A DNA stretch of 64,000 nucleotides, taken from assembly GCF_020102855.1 (NCBI RefSeq), contig NZ_JADHZD010000005.1, positions 1-64,000 of the forward strand, read 5' to 3'. A program made the translations under genes and the position numbers. The notes beneath the pieces were generated by a model. It ran no database searches, was not told the DNA's origin, and saw nothing but the letters and a program-made list of their open reading frames with translations. Numbering within the stretch: position 1 is the stretch's first letter; every line of letters starts with the position of its first letter. Origin of the DNA: Nocardioides lacusdianchii (lineage in GTDB: Bacteria; Actinomycetota; Actinomycetes; Propionibacteriales; Nocardioidaceae). Below are positions 33,178-46,832 of this stretch, piece after piece.

Positions 33178-33708
33178 TCAGAAGAGCTCGAGGACGGTCG
33201 TGATGTTCACTCCGTGGGGCCCAGGCTCCTGCCGCTCGACCTCGGTGAAGCCGAGCTCCGCGAGCACGCGGCGCGATGCGGCGTTCCAGTCCCACACGTC
33301 GGCCCACAGTCGGGGGTAGCCGTTCTCGCGGGCCCAGTCGACGACGGCTTGGGCCGCCTCGGTGGCGTAGCCCCGCCCGTGGGCGGCGGCGAGGAGCTCG
33401 TAGGCGAGCTCGGGCTCGTCCGGGGGTCGGCCGTGGACGGCGAAGAGCCCGCAGTAGCCGACGATCTCTCCGGTCCCGCGGACCTCGACGGCGAGGACGG
33501 TGAGGCCGGCTGCAAGGGCCTCGTCGCGCAGCTGTGCGGCGATGTCCTCGACGGTGGGGCGGTCGTCGGCGTCGAGGCGCCGGCGGGCCGGGACGCGTGG
33601 GTCGCGCTCGACCCACAGCTGGCGATAGACCGACGCCTCGCCCTCCAGCCGGGGCCGGAGGACGAGGCGTGCGGTCTCGAGGTGGCGGAGCACCGGAAGT
33701 CCGGTCAT
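33178..33708 (-). CDS. RimJ/RimL-type GNAT acetyltransferase
   Basis: The 176-residue protein begins LETARLVLRP, the hallmark of RimJ/RimL/SpeG-like acetyltransferases, and contains YELLAAAHGRGYATEAAQAV (acetyl-CoA loop HGRGYA) and WNAASRRVLAELGFTEVERQ. The ATG at 33708 (MTGLPVLRHLETARL) was chosen over an upstream frame that runs into the next gene. It acts in the cytoplasm on a protein N-terminus or small amine, not determinable here. Confidence 0.87.
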   Translation of the reverse strand: MTGLPVLRHLETARLVLRPRLEGEASVYRQLWVERDPRVPARRRLDADDRPTVEDIAAQLRDEALAAGLTVLAVEVRGTGEIVGYCGLFAVHGRPPDEPELAYELLAAAHGRGYATEAAQAVVDWARENGYPRLWADVWDWNAASRRVLAELGFTEVERQEPGPHGVNITTVLELF

Positions 33709-33721
33709 GCCCGCCAGTGTG

Positions 33722-34597
33722 TCAGCGGTTCGGCGAGGCCGGGGGAGGCATGTGCTGCGTGGCCTCGGGGTCGTACGACGAACCGGTGGTGTTGGCCGTG
33801 GACGTCGACGTCCAGTCAGTGCCGGTGCTGCTGCCGGTGCTGCCGGTGCTGTAGCCGTTGCCCGTGCCGGAGCCGGTGTGCTGGCCGACCTCGTCGCGGG
33901 CACGGTCGGCGCCCACACGAGCGTCCTGCTTGGCCTGGCTCGCGGCGTTCGAACCCTTGTCGCGGGCCTGGCGCAGCAGGTCGGCGGCGATGTCGCGACC
34001 ACCGAGGCCGAAGGCCAGGGCGAGGCCCAGGGCGAGGGCGAACATGATGGCGGTGAAGGCGATCCGCACGATCTCGGGAGCGATCTGGAGCTGCTCGAGG
34101 ATCATGAAGAACGCGATCGTCATGATGACCGCAGGAGCGACGGCGCCGACCACCTTGCCGGTGGGGGTGTCACCCATGAAGCGGGCGACGGCGCCGGCGA
34201 TCGCGCCGGAGAGCAGCGCGGCGACGATGAAGATCACGATGGCAACGATGACGTTGGGCAGGTAAGCCAGGACGTCGTTCATGAAGCCCGTGGCGGCCGG
34301 GATGCCGAGCGCACCGATCGCGGTCGTGATGAAGAAGATGAAGATGAGCCAGAAGACGACGCGGGCGATGCCGTTGGCCGCCGAGGCTCCCGGCAGGACC
34401 GCGTCGACGTAGCGGTTGGCGGAGCTCTCGTGGAGTCGCCGGTCGATGCCGACCTTCTCCAGGAGCTTGCCGACCACGCCGGCGACGACCTTCGCCACGA
34501 TGTAGCCGACCAGCAGGATGACGACGAATCCCAGCAAGTTGGGCAGGAAGTCGAAGAACCCGTCGGTCGCGTTCTGGAAGCTGTCACCGATGTCCAT
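33722..34597 (-). CDS. CmpX/MscS-like conserved TM-helix protein
   Basis: The 291-residue protein has four hydrophobic helices (LLGFVVILLVGYIVAKVVAG; VVFWLIFIFFITTAIGALGI; VIVAIVIFIVAALLSGAIAG; VVGAVAPAVIMTIAFFMILE) and the repeated 'conserved TM helix' pattern seen in CmpX and MscS-related channels, ending with ALALGLALAFGLGGRDIAAD. The cytosolic MscS beta domain is absent; instead there is a 70-residue Ser/Thr/Gly-rich tail. AAAGGA precedes the ATG at 34597. Probably a small mechanosensitive or accessory channel in the plasma membrane. Confidence 0.82.
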   Translation of the reverse strand: MDIGDSFQNATDGFFDFLPNLLGFVVILLVGYIVAKVVAGVVGKLLEKVGIDRRLHESSANRYVDAVLPGASAANGIARVVFWLIFIFFITTAIGALGIPAATGFMNDVLAYLPNVIVAIVIFIVAALLSGAIAGAVARFMGDTPTGKVVGAVAPAVIMTIAFFMILEQLQIAPEIVRIAFTAIMFALALGLALAFGLGGRDIAADLLRQARDKGSNAASQAKQDARVGADRARDEVGQHTGSGTGNGYSTGSTGSSTGTDWTSTSTANTTGSSYDPEATQHMPPPASPNR

Positions 34598-34765
34598 GGG
34601 GGTGTCCTTTCGTTCGGTACCTCCGACTTTGGTCGCAGGCCAGCCCTTCCAACACCTCCCGACGGACGACATATCTGGCGCGCTTCGGGGTAGGACCACC
34701 CTCAGGGAGGACGTCGAGGACGAGCTCGCACCCGCCACGACCACCGGACCACCGGTGCAGGCCTC

Positions 34766-37114
34766 CTACGCCGGCACCGCCACCTCGCCGTAGAGCGTCG
34801 TGCGCTGGCGCAGCGGACGCCCGGCCTCGCGGGCGATCGCTGCCAGGTCGTCGGACGTCAGACCCTGGCCGTGGCTCGCGCCCGCGGCGCGGCTGATGTT
34901 CTCGTCCATGAGCGTCCCGCCGAGGTCGTCGACGCCCGCGGCCAGCAGCTGCCCGGCGCCGACCGGACCGAGCTTCACCCACGACGCCTGCACGTGGTCG
35001 ATGTCGTCGGCGTACGCGATGCGGGCGACCGCGTGCACGAGGACGGTCTCGCGCCACGTCGGACCCCGCCTGGCCCCGCGCTTGAGGTAGATCGGGGCCG
35101 CCATGTGCACGAAGGGCAGCCCGACGAACTCGGTGAAGCCGCCGGTCTCCCGCTGGAGCGCCCGGGTGCGGAGCAGGTGGCGCACCCAGTGGCGCGGGTG
35201 CTCGACCGAGCCGAACATCATCGTCACGTTGCTGCGCAGCCCGACGGAGTGCGCGACGCGGTGCACCTCGAGCCACTCCTCGGTGGTGACCTTGTCGGGG
35301 CACAGCACCGCACGGACCTCGTCGTCGAGGATCTCCGCGGCGGTGCCGGGCAGCGAGCGCAGCCCGGCGTCCTTGAGCCGGAGCAGGTAGCTCTCCAGCG
35401 GCTCCTCGAGCCGGCGCGAGCCCTCGAGCACCTCCAGCGCGGTGAAGCCGTGGATGTGGATCTCCGGGACCCGCTCGTGCACGGCGCGGGTGACGTCGAC
35501 GTAGAAGTTGCCGTCGAAGCTCGGGTGGATGCCGCCCTGGAGGCACACCTCCGTCGCGCCGAGCGCCGCCGCCTCCTCGCTGCGGTCGGCGACGTCGTCG
35601 AGGGTGAGCAGGTAGGGCTTGCCGCGCAGGTTGAGCGACAGCGGACCCTTGGAGAAGCCGCAGAACGTGCACTTGTAGGTGCAGACGTTGGTGTAGTTGA
35701 TGTTGCGGTTCACCACGTAGGTCACCTCGTCGCCGACCACGCGCCGGCGGACCTCGTCGGCGACCTCCGCGACGGCGCCGACCTCGCGCCCGCGCGCGGC
35801 GAAGAGGGCCTCGAGCTCCTCGGCACCCGGGTCCTGCCCGAGGCGTACGCCGTCCAGCACCTCGCGCACCCGGCCGGTCACCGCGCCGCCGCGCGCGGGC
35901 ACGAGCGTCACGGGGTCGACGCCGGCACCGGAGAACCACGTCGTGGAGCGCCGCCCGACCTGCACCACCTCTGCGCCGGTGCCGACGTTGGCGGCGTCGC
36001 GGTGGCGCTCGGGCCACAGCGCGCCGGGGTCGTCGCGCGCCAGCAGCTCGGCGTCGGCGCGGTCGAGCACCGGGAAGCGCACGGCCTGGTCGAGCCAGCG
36101 CTCGGGCTCCGCGGCGTGCTCGGGGTAGATCGTGAGCCGCGGTGCGAGCTCGTGGCCCGCCGCCTCGGTGGCCGCCCCCAGCGTCTCGAGCGAAGGCCAG
36201 GGGCGCTCGGGGTTGACGTGGTCGGCCGTCACCGGCGAGACCCCGCCCCAGTCGTCGATGCCGGCGGCGAGCAGTCCCGCGAGCTCCTCGGGCGCGGAGA
36301 GGTTGGGCGGCGCCTGGAGGTGCACGTCGTCGGGCAGCACCAGGCGGGCCAGCGCGATCGCGCGGATGTGGTCCTCGTGCGGGCACGGGGCGGCGTCGCG
36401 CATCGCCGTGCCCGGCTTGGGCAGGAAGTTCTGCACGATCACCTCCTGCACGTGCCCGTGCTCCAGGTGCGCGGCGGCAATGGCCTCCAGCGCCTCGACG
36501 CGGTCGGCCTCGGTCTCGCCGATCCCGACCAGGATGCCGGTGGTGAAGGGGATCGCCAGGCGTCCGGCGAGGTCGAGGGTGGCGAGGCGGCGGGCCGGCT
36601 CCTTGTCGGGCGCGCCGCGGTGGGCGGCCAGGTCGGGCCGCAGGCTCTCAACCATCATCCCCTGCGACGCGCACGACGTACGCAGTGCGGCGAGGTCGTC
36701 GCGACCGATCGCCCCGGCGTTGGCGTGCGGCAGGAGGCCGGTCTCGGCGAGCACCAGGGCGCTCGCCTCGGCGAGGTAGGACACCGTGGACGCGTGGCCG
36801 TGGGCGGCGAGCCACTCGGCAGCCGCGGGGTAGCGCAGCTCGGGCGCCTCGCCGAGGGTGAAGAGCGCCTCGTGGCAGCCCGCGGCGGCGCCCTGGCGGG
36901 CGATCGCCAGCACCTCGTCGAGCGAGAGGTAGGGCGCGGTGGCGGTGCGCGGGGACTCGGCGAAGGTGCAGTAGCCGCAGCGGTCTCGGCACAGCTTGGT
37001 CAGCGGGATGAAGACCTTGGGCGAGTAGGTGACGCGCTTGCCGAAGAGCGCGTCGCGGTGCTGCGAGGCGCGGTCGAGCAGCTCGGCGGTGGGCAGCCCG
37101 GTGAGCGACGTCAT
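34766..37114 (-). CDS. fbiC: FO synthase FbiC (CofG-CofH fusion)
   Basis: The 782-residue protein makes 7,8-didemethyl-8-hydroxy-5-deazariboflavin (FO), the chromophore of coenzyme F420, from 5-amino-6-ribitylaminouracil and tyrosine. Both radical-SAM halves are present: CofG-like with LCRDRCGYCTF (C42, C46, C49) and CofH-like with CTYKCTFCGF around residue 475. The length equals that of actinobacterial FbiC (about 800). The ATG at 37114 starts MTSLTGLPTAELLDRASQHR. It faces the F420-dependent dehydrogenase gene across 67 bp, so synthesis of the cofactor and its use are probably co-regulated. Confidence 0.95.
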   Translation of the reverse strand: MTSLTGLPTAELLDRASQHRDALFGKRVTYSPKVFIPLTKLCRDRCGYCTFAESPRTATAPYLSLDEVLAIARQGAAAGCHEALFTLGEAPELRYPAAAEWLAAHGHASTVSYLAEASALVLAETGLLPHANAGAIGRDDLAALRTSCASQGMMVESLRPDLAAHRGAPDKEPARRLATLDLAGRLAIPFTTGILVGIGETEADRVEALEAIAAAHLEHGHVQEVIVQNFLPKPGTAMRDAAPCPHEDHIRAIALARLVLPDDVHLQAPPNLSAPEELAGLLAAGIDDWGGVSPVTADHVNPERPWPSLETLGAATEAAGHELAPRLTIYPEHAAEPERWLDQAVRFPVLDRADAELLARDDPGALWPERHRDAANVGTGAEVVQVGRRSTTWFSGAGVDPVTLVPARGGAVTGRVREVLDGVRLGQDPGAEELEALFAARGREVGAVAEVADEVRRRVVGDEVTYVVNRNINYTNVCTYKCTFCGFSKGPLSLNLRGKPYLLTLDDVADRSEEAAALGATEVCLQGGIHPSFDGNFYVDVTRAVHERVPEIHIHGFTALEVLEGSRRLEEPLESYLLRLKDAGLRSLPGTAAEILDDEVRAVLCPDKVTTEEWLEVHRVAHSVGLRSNVTMMFGSVEHPRHWVRHLLRTRALQRETGGFTEFVGLPFVHMAAPIYLKRGARRGPTWRETVLVHAVARIAYADDIDHVQASWVKLGPVGAGQLLAAGVDDLGGTLMDENISRAAGASHGQGLTSDDLAAIAREAGRPLRQRTTLYGEVAVPA

Positions 37115-37155
37115 GTCGCCATGATGGGGGGTCGGTGGTGCCCGGGGGACACCGT

Positions 37156-37175
37156 GGCCACCCATGGGTCACCAT
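37156..37175. promoter_or_regulatory. Palindrome between fbiC and fgd
   Basis: TGGNNACCCATGGGTNNCCA: a perfect 10-bp core ACCCATGGGT (37160-37169) with matching TGG/CCA arms, in the 67-bp divergent gap, six bases before the ATG at 37182. It may be an operator shared by both genes. It also contains an alternative ATG for fgd (37164). Confidence 0.45.
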
Positions 37176-37181
37176 CTCCTC

Positions 37182-38198
37182 ATGACGACCTCGCCGCTCA
37201 CCATCGGTTACAAGGCCTCGGCCGAGCAGTTCGGCCCGCGCGAGCTCGTCGGGCTCGGCACCCGTGCCGAGGAGGTCGGCCTCGACAGCGTCTGGCTCAG
37301 CGACCACCTCCAGCCCTGGCGCCACGAGGGCGGCCACGCCCCCAACGCGCTCGCGGTGCTCGCCGCACTCGGCGAGCGCACCGACCGGGTGGTGCTCGGC
37401 ACGAGCGTGCTCACCCCGACCTTCCGCTACAACCCGGCCGTCCTGGCCCAGCAGTTCGCCACCCTCGCCCTGCTCGACCCGGGCCGCGTGGTGCTCGGCG
37501 TCGGCACCGGTGAGGCGCTCAACGAGATCTCCGTCGGGCTCGGGGAGTGGCCGGACTTCAAGGAGCGCTGGGCGCGGCTGCGCGAGGCCGTACGCCTCAT
37601 GCGCGCGCTCTGGGCCGGCGAGCGCGTCACCTTCGACGGCGACTACTACCGCACCGTCGACGCCACGATCTACGACCGGCCCGACGGCGGCGTGCCGATC
37701 TACGTCGCAGCCGGCGGCCCGCAGATGGCGAAGTACGCCGGCCGCGTGGGCGACGGCTTCATCTGCACGAGCGGCAAGGGGATGGACCTCTACACCGACA
37801 AGCTGCTGCCCGCGGTCGCCGAGGGCCTCGAGGCGGCGGACCGGCCGTCCGACGACATCGTCCGGATGATCGAGATCAAGCTGTCCTACGCCCCCACCCG
37901 CGAGGAGGCGCTCGACAACACCCGCTTCTGGGCGCCGCTGTCGCTGAGCGCGGAGCAGAAGCACCAGCTCGACGACCCGGTGGAGATGGCTGCCGCCGCC
38001 GACCGGCTGCCGATCGAGCAGGTGGCCTCGCGCTGGATCGTCGAGACCACGCCCGAGGCGGTCGTCGACGCCGTACGCCCCTACGTCGAGGCGGGCTTCG
38101 ACCACCTCGTCTTCCACGCACCGGGCCACGACCAGGAGGCGTTCCTCTCGTCCTTCGGCGCCGAGGTGCTGCCGGGGCTCCGCGAGCTCGGCGGCTGA
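37182..38198 (+). CDS. fgd: F420-dependent glucose-6-phosphate dehydrogenase
   Basis: The 338-residue protein matches mycobacterial Fgd1 throughout: [40 protein letters not shown] (catalytic His of DHxQPW), [65 protein letters not shown] and [14 protein letters not shown]. It oxidises glucose-6-phosphate with F420, supplying F420H2. The start at 37182 ([13 protein letters not shown]) fits Fgd1; an ATG 18 bases upstream lies in the palindrome. Divergent from fbiC. Confidence 0.95.
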   Translation: MTTSPLTIGYKASAEQFGPRELVGLGTRAEEVGLDSVWLSDHLQPWRHEGGHAPNALAVLAALGERTDRVVLGTSVLTPTFRYNPAVLAQQFATLALLDPGRVVLGVGTGEALNEISVGLGEWPDFKERWARLREAVRLMRALWAGERVTFDGDYYRTVDATIYDRPDGGVPIYVAAGGPQMAKYAGRVGDGFICTSGKGMDLYTDKLLPAVAEGLEAADRPSDDIVRMIEIKLSYAPTREEALDNTRFWAPLSLSAEQKHQLDDPVEMAAAADRLPIEQVASRWIVETTPEAVVDAVRPYVEAGFDHLVFHAPGHDQEAFLSSFGAEVLPGLRELGG

Positions 38199-38280
38199 GC
38201 CGGCCCCACGAGTTGGGGTGAGGCGAGCGTCGGTGGGCGCGCCTAGCGTCGTGCGTACGCCGACCACCTCAGGAGGATCC

Positions 38281-38595
38281 GTGGGCCACCGACCGCCGAA
38301 GGACGTGCAGGAAGCCGCGCAGCGCGCGGAGCGCTGGATCGAGGAGGGGAAGGCCGGCAGGGGCTTCACCGACACCGGCCGCCAGCGTGCCGCCCAGCTC
38401 GCGAAGCGCGAGGAGGTGAGCGACGAGGTGGTGAAGAAGATGCAGGCCTACTTCGCCCGGCACACCGTCGACAAGGACGCCGAGGGCTTCAGTGGCGGCG
38501 ACGACGGCTACCCCTCGCCCGGCCGGGTGGCGTGGGACGCGTGGGGCGGCGACGCCGGGGAGCGCTGGGTCGGCACCATCGACCTCGACGACTGA
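38281..38595 (+). CDS. Conserved hypothetical protein (phage-type small protein family)
   Basis: The 104-residue hydrophilic protein (GHRPPKDVQEAAQRAERWIE, EGKAGRGFTDTGRQRAAQLA, KREEVSDEVVKKMQAYFARH, PSPGRVAWDAWGGDAGERWV) resembles a small family common in actinobacteria and their phages whose C-terminus reads YPSPGRVAWDaWGGD. AGGAGG lies six bases before the GTG at 38281. Function unknown. Confidence 0.7.
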   Translation: MGHRPPKDVQEAAQRAERWIEEGKAGRGFTDTGRQRAAQLAKREEVSDEVVKKMQAYFARHTVDKDAEGFSGGDDGYPSPGRVAWDAWGGDAGERWVGTIDLDD

Positions 38596-38668
38596 CGCAC
38601 CCGCGGGCCGGAGCAGGCCCCGACGGGTGTGGTGGCGCGTCGGTGGACGTGCCTATGGTCCTTCGACG

Positions 38669-39118
38669 ATGAGCTCCCACACCGGCGCCCACGACGGGCG
38701 CGTCCTCAGCCTCACCTACACCAGTGCGGCCACGCGCCTCCTCTCGGTCGGCCAGCTGGTCGAGCTCATCGAGCAGATCCGCCCCAAGAACGAGCGCCTC
38801 GGCGTGACCGGCCTGCTGCTCTACAGCGGCGGCAACGTCATCCAGACGCTCGAGGGTGACACGTCGTCGGTCGAGTCGGTCTTCGACGCCATCCGTGCCG
38901 ACGCGCGCCACAGCGGCGTACGCGTGGTGGACAGGCGACTCGCCGACGAGCGCGCCTTCACCTCCTGGTCGATGGGCTTCCGCAACATCAGCGCCCGCGA
39001 GGTCGCCGAGCTCCAGGACTTCACCGCGTTCGCGCGCGAGTCCGTCGGCGACGACCTCAGCGCCCACGCGGTGGCGGCCTTCAGCCTGCTCGACACCTTC
39101 CGCGTCAACGCCGTCTGA
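38669..39118 (+). CDS. BLUF-domain blue-light photoreceptor
   Basis: The 149-residue protein is a single BLUF domain that binds FAD and responds to blue light. Key residues align with AppA at a constant offset of four: Y17 (AppA Y21), N41 (N45), Q59 (Q63), W100 (W104) and M102 (M106), in LSLTYTSA, RPKNERLGVTGLLLYSGGN, VIQTLEG and TSWSMGFRN. The C-terminal 40 residues form the two extra helices of short BLUF proteins such as PixD. There is no output domain, so it must act through a partner. Confidence 0.93.
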   Translation: MSSHTGAHDGRVLSLTYTSAATRLLSVGQLVELIEQIRPKNERLGVTGLLLYSGGNVIQTLEGDTSSVESVFDAIRADARHSGVRVVDRRLADERAFTSWSMGFRNISAREVAELQDFTAFARESVGDDLSAHAVAAFSLLDTFRVNAV

Positions 39119-39181
39119 GTGTCGCCGGACCCACCTCGACGGGCGGTGAGGGGTTTCGCGGGGCGCCGTAGGGTCGGATCC

Positions 39182-40051
39182 ATGCAGACTCGCACCCTCG
39201 GACATCAGCAGGTCGGCGCCATCGGCCTGGGCCTGATGACCTTCGACCAGACCGGCACCCAGCCGCGCCAGCAGCTCCTCGACACCGTCACCGCCGCGCT
39301 CGACGCCGGCGTCACGCTGTTCGACACCGCCGACGCCTACGGGCCCGGCGACGAGAAGGGGGCGGGCGCCCAGGGTGAGAACGAGCGACTGATCGCCTCG
39401 ATCCTCGACGAGCTCGGCGTCCGCGACCGCGTGCTGCTCGCCACCAAGGGCGGCCACGTCCGCACCGACGGCGGCGGCTGGGACACCGACAGCTCGGCCG
39501 AGCACCTCCGCAGCGCCGTCGACGCCAGCCTCCAGCGGCTCGGGGTCGAGCAGATCGCGCTGTGGCAGCACCACCGGCCGGACCCGAAGGTCCCCTACGA
39601 CGAGGTCATCGGCACGCTGAAGGAGATCGCCGACAGCGGCAAGGTCGCCCGCGTGGGGCTGTCCAACGCCGACCCCGACCAGATCCGCGCCGCGCACGCC
39701 GTCCTCGGTGACGCGCTGGCGAGCGTGCAGAACCAGTTCAGCCCGAAGTTCCGCAGCAGCAAGCCCGAGATCGACGTGTGCGACGAGCTCGGCCTCGCCT
39801 TCCTGCCGTGGAGCCCGCTCGGCGGCCTGGGTGACGCCAAGGAGCTGGCCGAGAAGCACCCGGCCTTCGCCGAGATCGCCACTGAGCGCGGGGTGAGCGC
39901 CCAGCAGGTGGCGCTGGCCTGGGAGCTCGCGCAGTCGCCGGTCGTCATCCCGATCCCCGGCGCCAAGCGGCCCTCGTCCATCACCGACTCGGCGGCCGCG
40001 GCCGACATCGAGCTGACGTCCGACGAGGTCGCCCGCCTCGACGCGAGCTGA
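39182..40051 (+). CDS. Aldo/keto reductase
   Basis: The 289-residue protein is a TIM-barrel AKR: LFDTADAYGPGDEKGAGAQG (Asp and catalytic Tyr), LLATKGGHV (Lys), LWQHHRPDPKVPYDEVIGTL (His), KVARVGLSNADPDQIRAAHA and a C-terminal NADPH-binding IPGAKRPSSITDSAAAADIE. It reduces aldehydes or ketones; substrate unknown. An SDR gene follows after five bases, so both probably share a transcript. Confidence 0.9.
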   Translation: MQTRTLGHQQVGAIGLGLMTFDQTGTQPRQQLLDTVTAALDAGVTLFDTADAYGPGDEKGAGAQGENERLIASILDELGVRDRVLLATKGGHVRTDGGGWDTDSSAEHLRSAVDASLQRLGVEQIALWQHHRPDPKVPYDEVIGTLKEIADSGKVARVGLSNADPDQIRAAHAVLGDALASVQNQFSPKFRSSKPEIDVCDELGLAFLPWSPLGGLGDAKELAEKHPAFAEIATERGVSAQQVALAWELAQSPVVIPIPGAKRPSSITDSAAAADIELTSDEVARLDAS

Positions 40052-40056
40052 CGCAG

Positions 40057-41019
40057 GTGGCACGACCGCTGCTCGCCCGCGCCGTCGACGCGGCGATGGA
40101 CCGCTCCCTGGTCCTCGGCTACACCACGATCGGCCTCGCCGTGCGGCGTACGCTGCCCGGCTGGCCGGCGGACCCGCCCGCGGGTGCCCTGGCCGGTCGC
40201 CACGTGCTCGTCACCGGCGCCAGCTCCGGGCTCGGCATCGCGACCGTGGAGGGCCTGGCCCGGCTGGGCGCCACGGTCCACATGCTCGTGCGTGACGAGG
40301 AGAAGGGCGCCGGTGTCGCGGACCGGCTGCGGGCGGTGCTGCCCGGGACCGAGCTACGGCTGTGGCGCTGCGACGTCGGTGACCTCGACGACGTACGCCG
40401 CTTCGCCGCCGACTTCGCAGAAGAGGTCCCCGAGCTGCACGCGATCGTGCACAACGCCGGCGTGATGCCGCCGACGCGCACCGAGTCCGCGCAGGGCCAC
40501 GAGCTCAGCATGGCGGTGCACGTCCTCGGGCCGGTCGTGATGACCGAGGCGCTGCGTGGGCCGCTCGTGGGCGGTCGGGCGGTGCTGGTCAGCAGCGGCG
40601 GGATGTACGGCCAGGCGCTGCGCGCCGACGACCCGGAATACCTCACCGGCGACTACTCACCTACGACGGCGTACGCGCGGTCCAAGCGGATGCAGGTCGA
40701 GATGGGCCCGCTGCTCGGCGAGCGGTGGGCCGGCGACGGCATCACCGTGGCCACGATGCACCCCGGCTGGGCCGACACCCCCGGCGTGCAGGAGTCGCTG
40801 CCGCGATTCCGCTCGATCACCCGGCCGGTGCTGCGCGACGACGCCCAGGGCGCCGACACGAGCGTGTGGCTCGCCGCGGTCGAGCCGGCACCGCCCACGG
40901 GTCGCTTCTGGCACGACCGGGTCGAGCGGCCCACCAGCATCCTGCCCACCACGCGGCCGAACCCGGATGCCCGGGCGCGGGCGTGGCTCTGGCTCACCGA
41001 GGCCGCCGGGCTGGGCTGA
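40057..41019 (+). CDS. Short-chain dehydrogenase/reductase
   Basis: The 320-residue protein has a Rossmann fold with VLVTGASSGLGIATVEGLAR (TGxxxGxG), the NAG motif in IVHNAGVMPPTRTESAQGHE, Ser in LVSSGGMYGQ and the YxxxK in TAYARSKRMQ. The order and the C-terminal DTPGVQESLPRFRSITRPVL resemble DHRS12-like reductases. It starts with a GTG at 40057, five bases after the aldo/keto reductase stop. NAD(P)-dependent oxidoreductase of unknown substrate. Confidence 0.9.
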   Translation: MARPLLARAVDAAMDRSLVLGYTTIGLAVRRTLPGWPADPPAGALAGRHVLVTGASSGLGIATVEGLARLGATVHMLVRDEEKGAGVADRLRAVLPGTELRLWRCDVGDLDDVRRFAADFAEEVPELHAIVHNAGVMPPTRTESAQGHELSMAVHVLGPVVMTEALRGPLVGGRAVLVSSGGMYGQALRADDPEYLTGDYSPTTAYARSKRMQVEMGPLLGERWAGDGITVATMHPGWADTPGVQESLPRFRSITRPVLRDDAQGADTSVWLAAVEPAPPTGRFWHDRVERPTSILPTTRPNPDARARAWLWLTEAAGLG

Positions 41020-41034
41020 GCGGCGACCCCTAGG

Positions 41035-41595
41035 GTGGCGCGGGTGCTGAGCCTGCAGATCGACGACGCCCGCCTGTCCGACCTCGAGACGTGGCACGCC
41101 GAGCAGCTCGCCGGGCTGTTCCGAGCGCACGGCGAGGACTTCTACGACTGGCTGCCGTGGGAGGGCTTCGAGGACGTCGAGGGTGCCCGCGGGTTCATCG
41201 ACAGCTTCACCAGGGGCCGGGGCGAGGGCACCCGCCGCCTGTACGGCATCTGGATCGGGGACGAGCTGGTGGGCGGGACGCTCTTCCCGAGCATCAACGC
41301 ACGGTCCCGGATCGCCGAGGTCGGTGTCTTCCTCGCCGCCTCGGCCCGCGGTCGCGGCATCGTCACCCGCGCCGTCGCGGCCATGCTCGACTGGGCGTTC
41401 ACCGAGCGCGGGCTGCACCGCGTCGAGTGGCGCTGCGCCCCGGGCAACCTCGCCAGCAGGCGCGTCGCCGAGCGCCTCGGGCTCACCCACGAGGGCACCC
41501 TCCGCGAGGTGTTCCCCGTGCGCGAGGAGCGCCAGGACCTCGAGGTGTGGGCGATCCTGTCCCGCGAGTGGTCCGGCCTGCCGCCTCGGCAGTAG
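41035..41595 (+). CDS. RimJ/RimL-type GNAT acetyltransferase
   Basis: The protein of about 186 residues is a ribosomal-protein-acetylase-like GNAT: WLPWEGFEDVEGARGFIDSF, YGIWIGDELVGGTLFPSINA, EVGVFLAASARGRGIVTRAV (RGRGI loop), LHRVEWRCAPGNLASRRVAE, RLGLTHEGTLREVF. The start is a GTG at 41035 or, giving a better fit, at 41044. It follows the SDR gene by 15 bp on the same strand. Confidence 0.87.
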   Translation: MARVLSLQIDDARLSDLETWHAEQLAGLFRAHGEDFYDWLPWEGFEDVEGARGFIDSFTRGRGEGTRRLYGIWIGDELVGGTLFPSINARSRIAEVGVFLAASARGRGIVTRAVAAMLDWAFTERGLHRVEWRCAPGNLASRRVAERLGLTHEGTLREVFPVREERQDLEVWAILSREWSGLPPRQ

Positions 41596-41614
41596 GCCGG
41601 ACCACCCGTCGAGG

Positions 41615-46306
<4,692 letters not shown>

Positions 46307-46325
46307 GGTCGTACGCCTGATCACC

Positions 46326-46356
46326 GTCGGGATCCCCGGCTATCCGGGGATCCCGA
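46326..46356 (+). terminator. Perfect 13-14-bp hairpin after katG
   Basis: GTCGGGATCCCCGG (46326-46339) and its complement (46343/44-46356) form a perfect stem with a 4-base loop, 20 bp beyond the katG stop. No T-run. Probable furA-katG terminator. Confidence 0.7.
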
Positions 46357-46363
46357 CAACAGC

Positions 46364-46402
46364 GCGGTGATCCTGGTGCGCCAGCCGCACCAGGATCACC
46401 GC
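46364..46402. terminator. Second perfect hairpin, 17-bp stem
   Basis: GCGGTGATCCTGGTGCG (46364-46380) pairs exactly with 46386-46402 around a 5-base loop. It lies 8 bp after the first hairpin and ends 15 bp before the start of the VOC-family gene, so it may also affect that gene's initiation. Confidence 0.65.
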
Positions 46403-46416
46403 ACTAGCCTCGGTCC

Positions 46417-46779
46417 ATGGTCGACCACGCCACACCGAACCTGCCGTCGCGCGACCTCGACGCCACGGCCGGCTTCTACCGCACGCTCGGCTTCGAGGTG
46501 GGCTTCCACGATCCCGGGTGGCTGATCCTGGAGCGCGGCACGATCATGCTGGAGTTCTTCCCCGATCCGGGCCTCGACCCGGCCACCACCGCGGCCGGGT
46601 GCTGCCTGCGGGTCGACGACCTCGATGGGTTGTACGCCGACTGCGTGGCCGCAGGCCTGCCCGTGACGCACCTCGGCTGGCCGAGGTTGCACCCGCCGAC
46701 GGTGGAGGAGTCGGGGATGCGGATCGGCTACCTCGTCGACGCCGACGGCAACCTGCTGCGCCTCGTGCAGAACCTCTAG
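46417..46779 (+). CDS. VOC-family (bleomycin-resistance-like) protein
   Basis: The 120-residue protein is a single glyoxalase/VOC unit pair: TPNLPSRDLDATAGFYRTLG, FEVGFHDPGWLILERGTIML, EFFPDPGLDPATTAAGCCLR and MRIGYLVDADGNLLRLVQNL. The arrangement is that of bleomycin-binding proteins, which sequester the drug without catalysis, although other VOC roles are possible. No resistance or biosynthetic genes are adjacent. Confidence 0.85.
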   Translation: MVDHATPNLPSRDLDATAGFYRTLGFEVGFHDPGWLILERGTIMLEFFPDPGLDPATTAAGCCLRVDDLDGLYADCVAAGLPVTHLGWPRLHPPTVEESGMRIGYLVDADGNLLRLVQNL

Positions 46780-46832
46780 GCGGCTCACGCCGAGCGGACG
46801 TCATGGGAAGTGGCGGTCCGGACGACCAGTTC

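Noticed and set aside
34871..37513. 880-codon open frame opposite fbiC
   Set aside because: Composition (Gly/Arg/Val/His-rich) is that of an antisense shadow of a GC-rich gene; FbiC motifs on the other strand are unambiguous.
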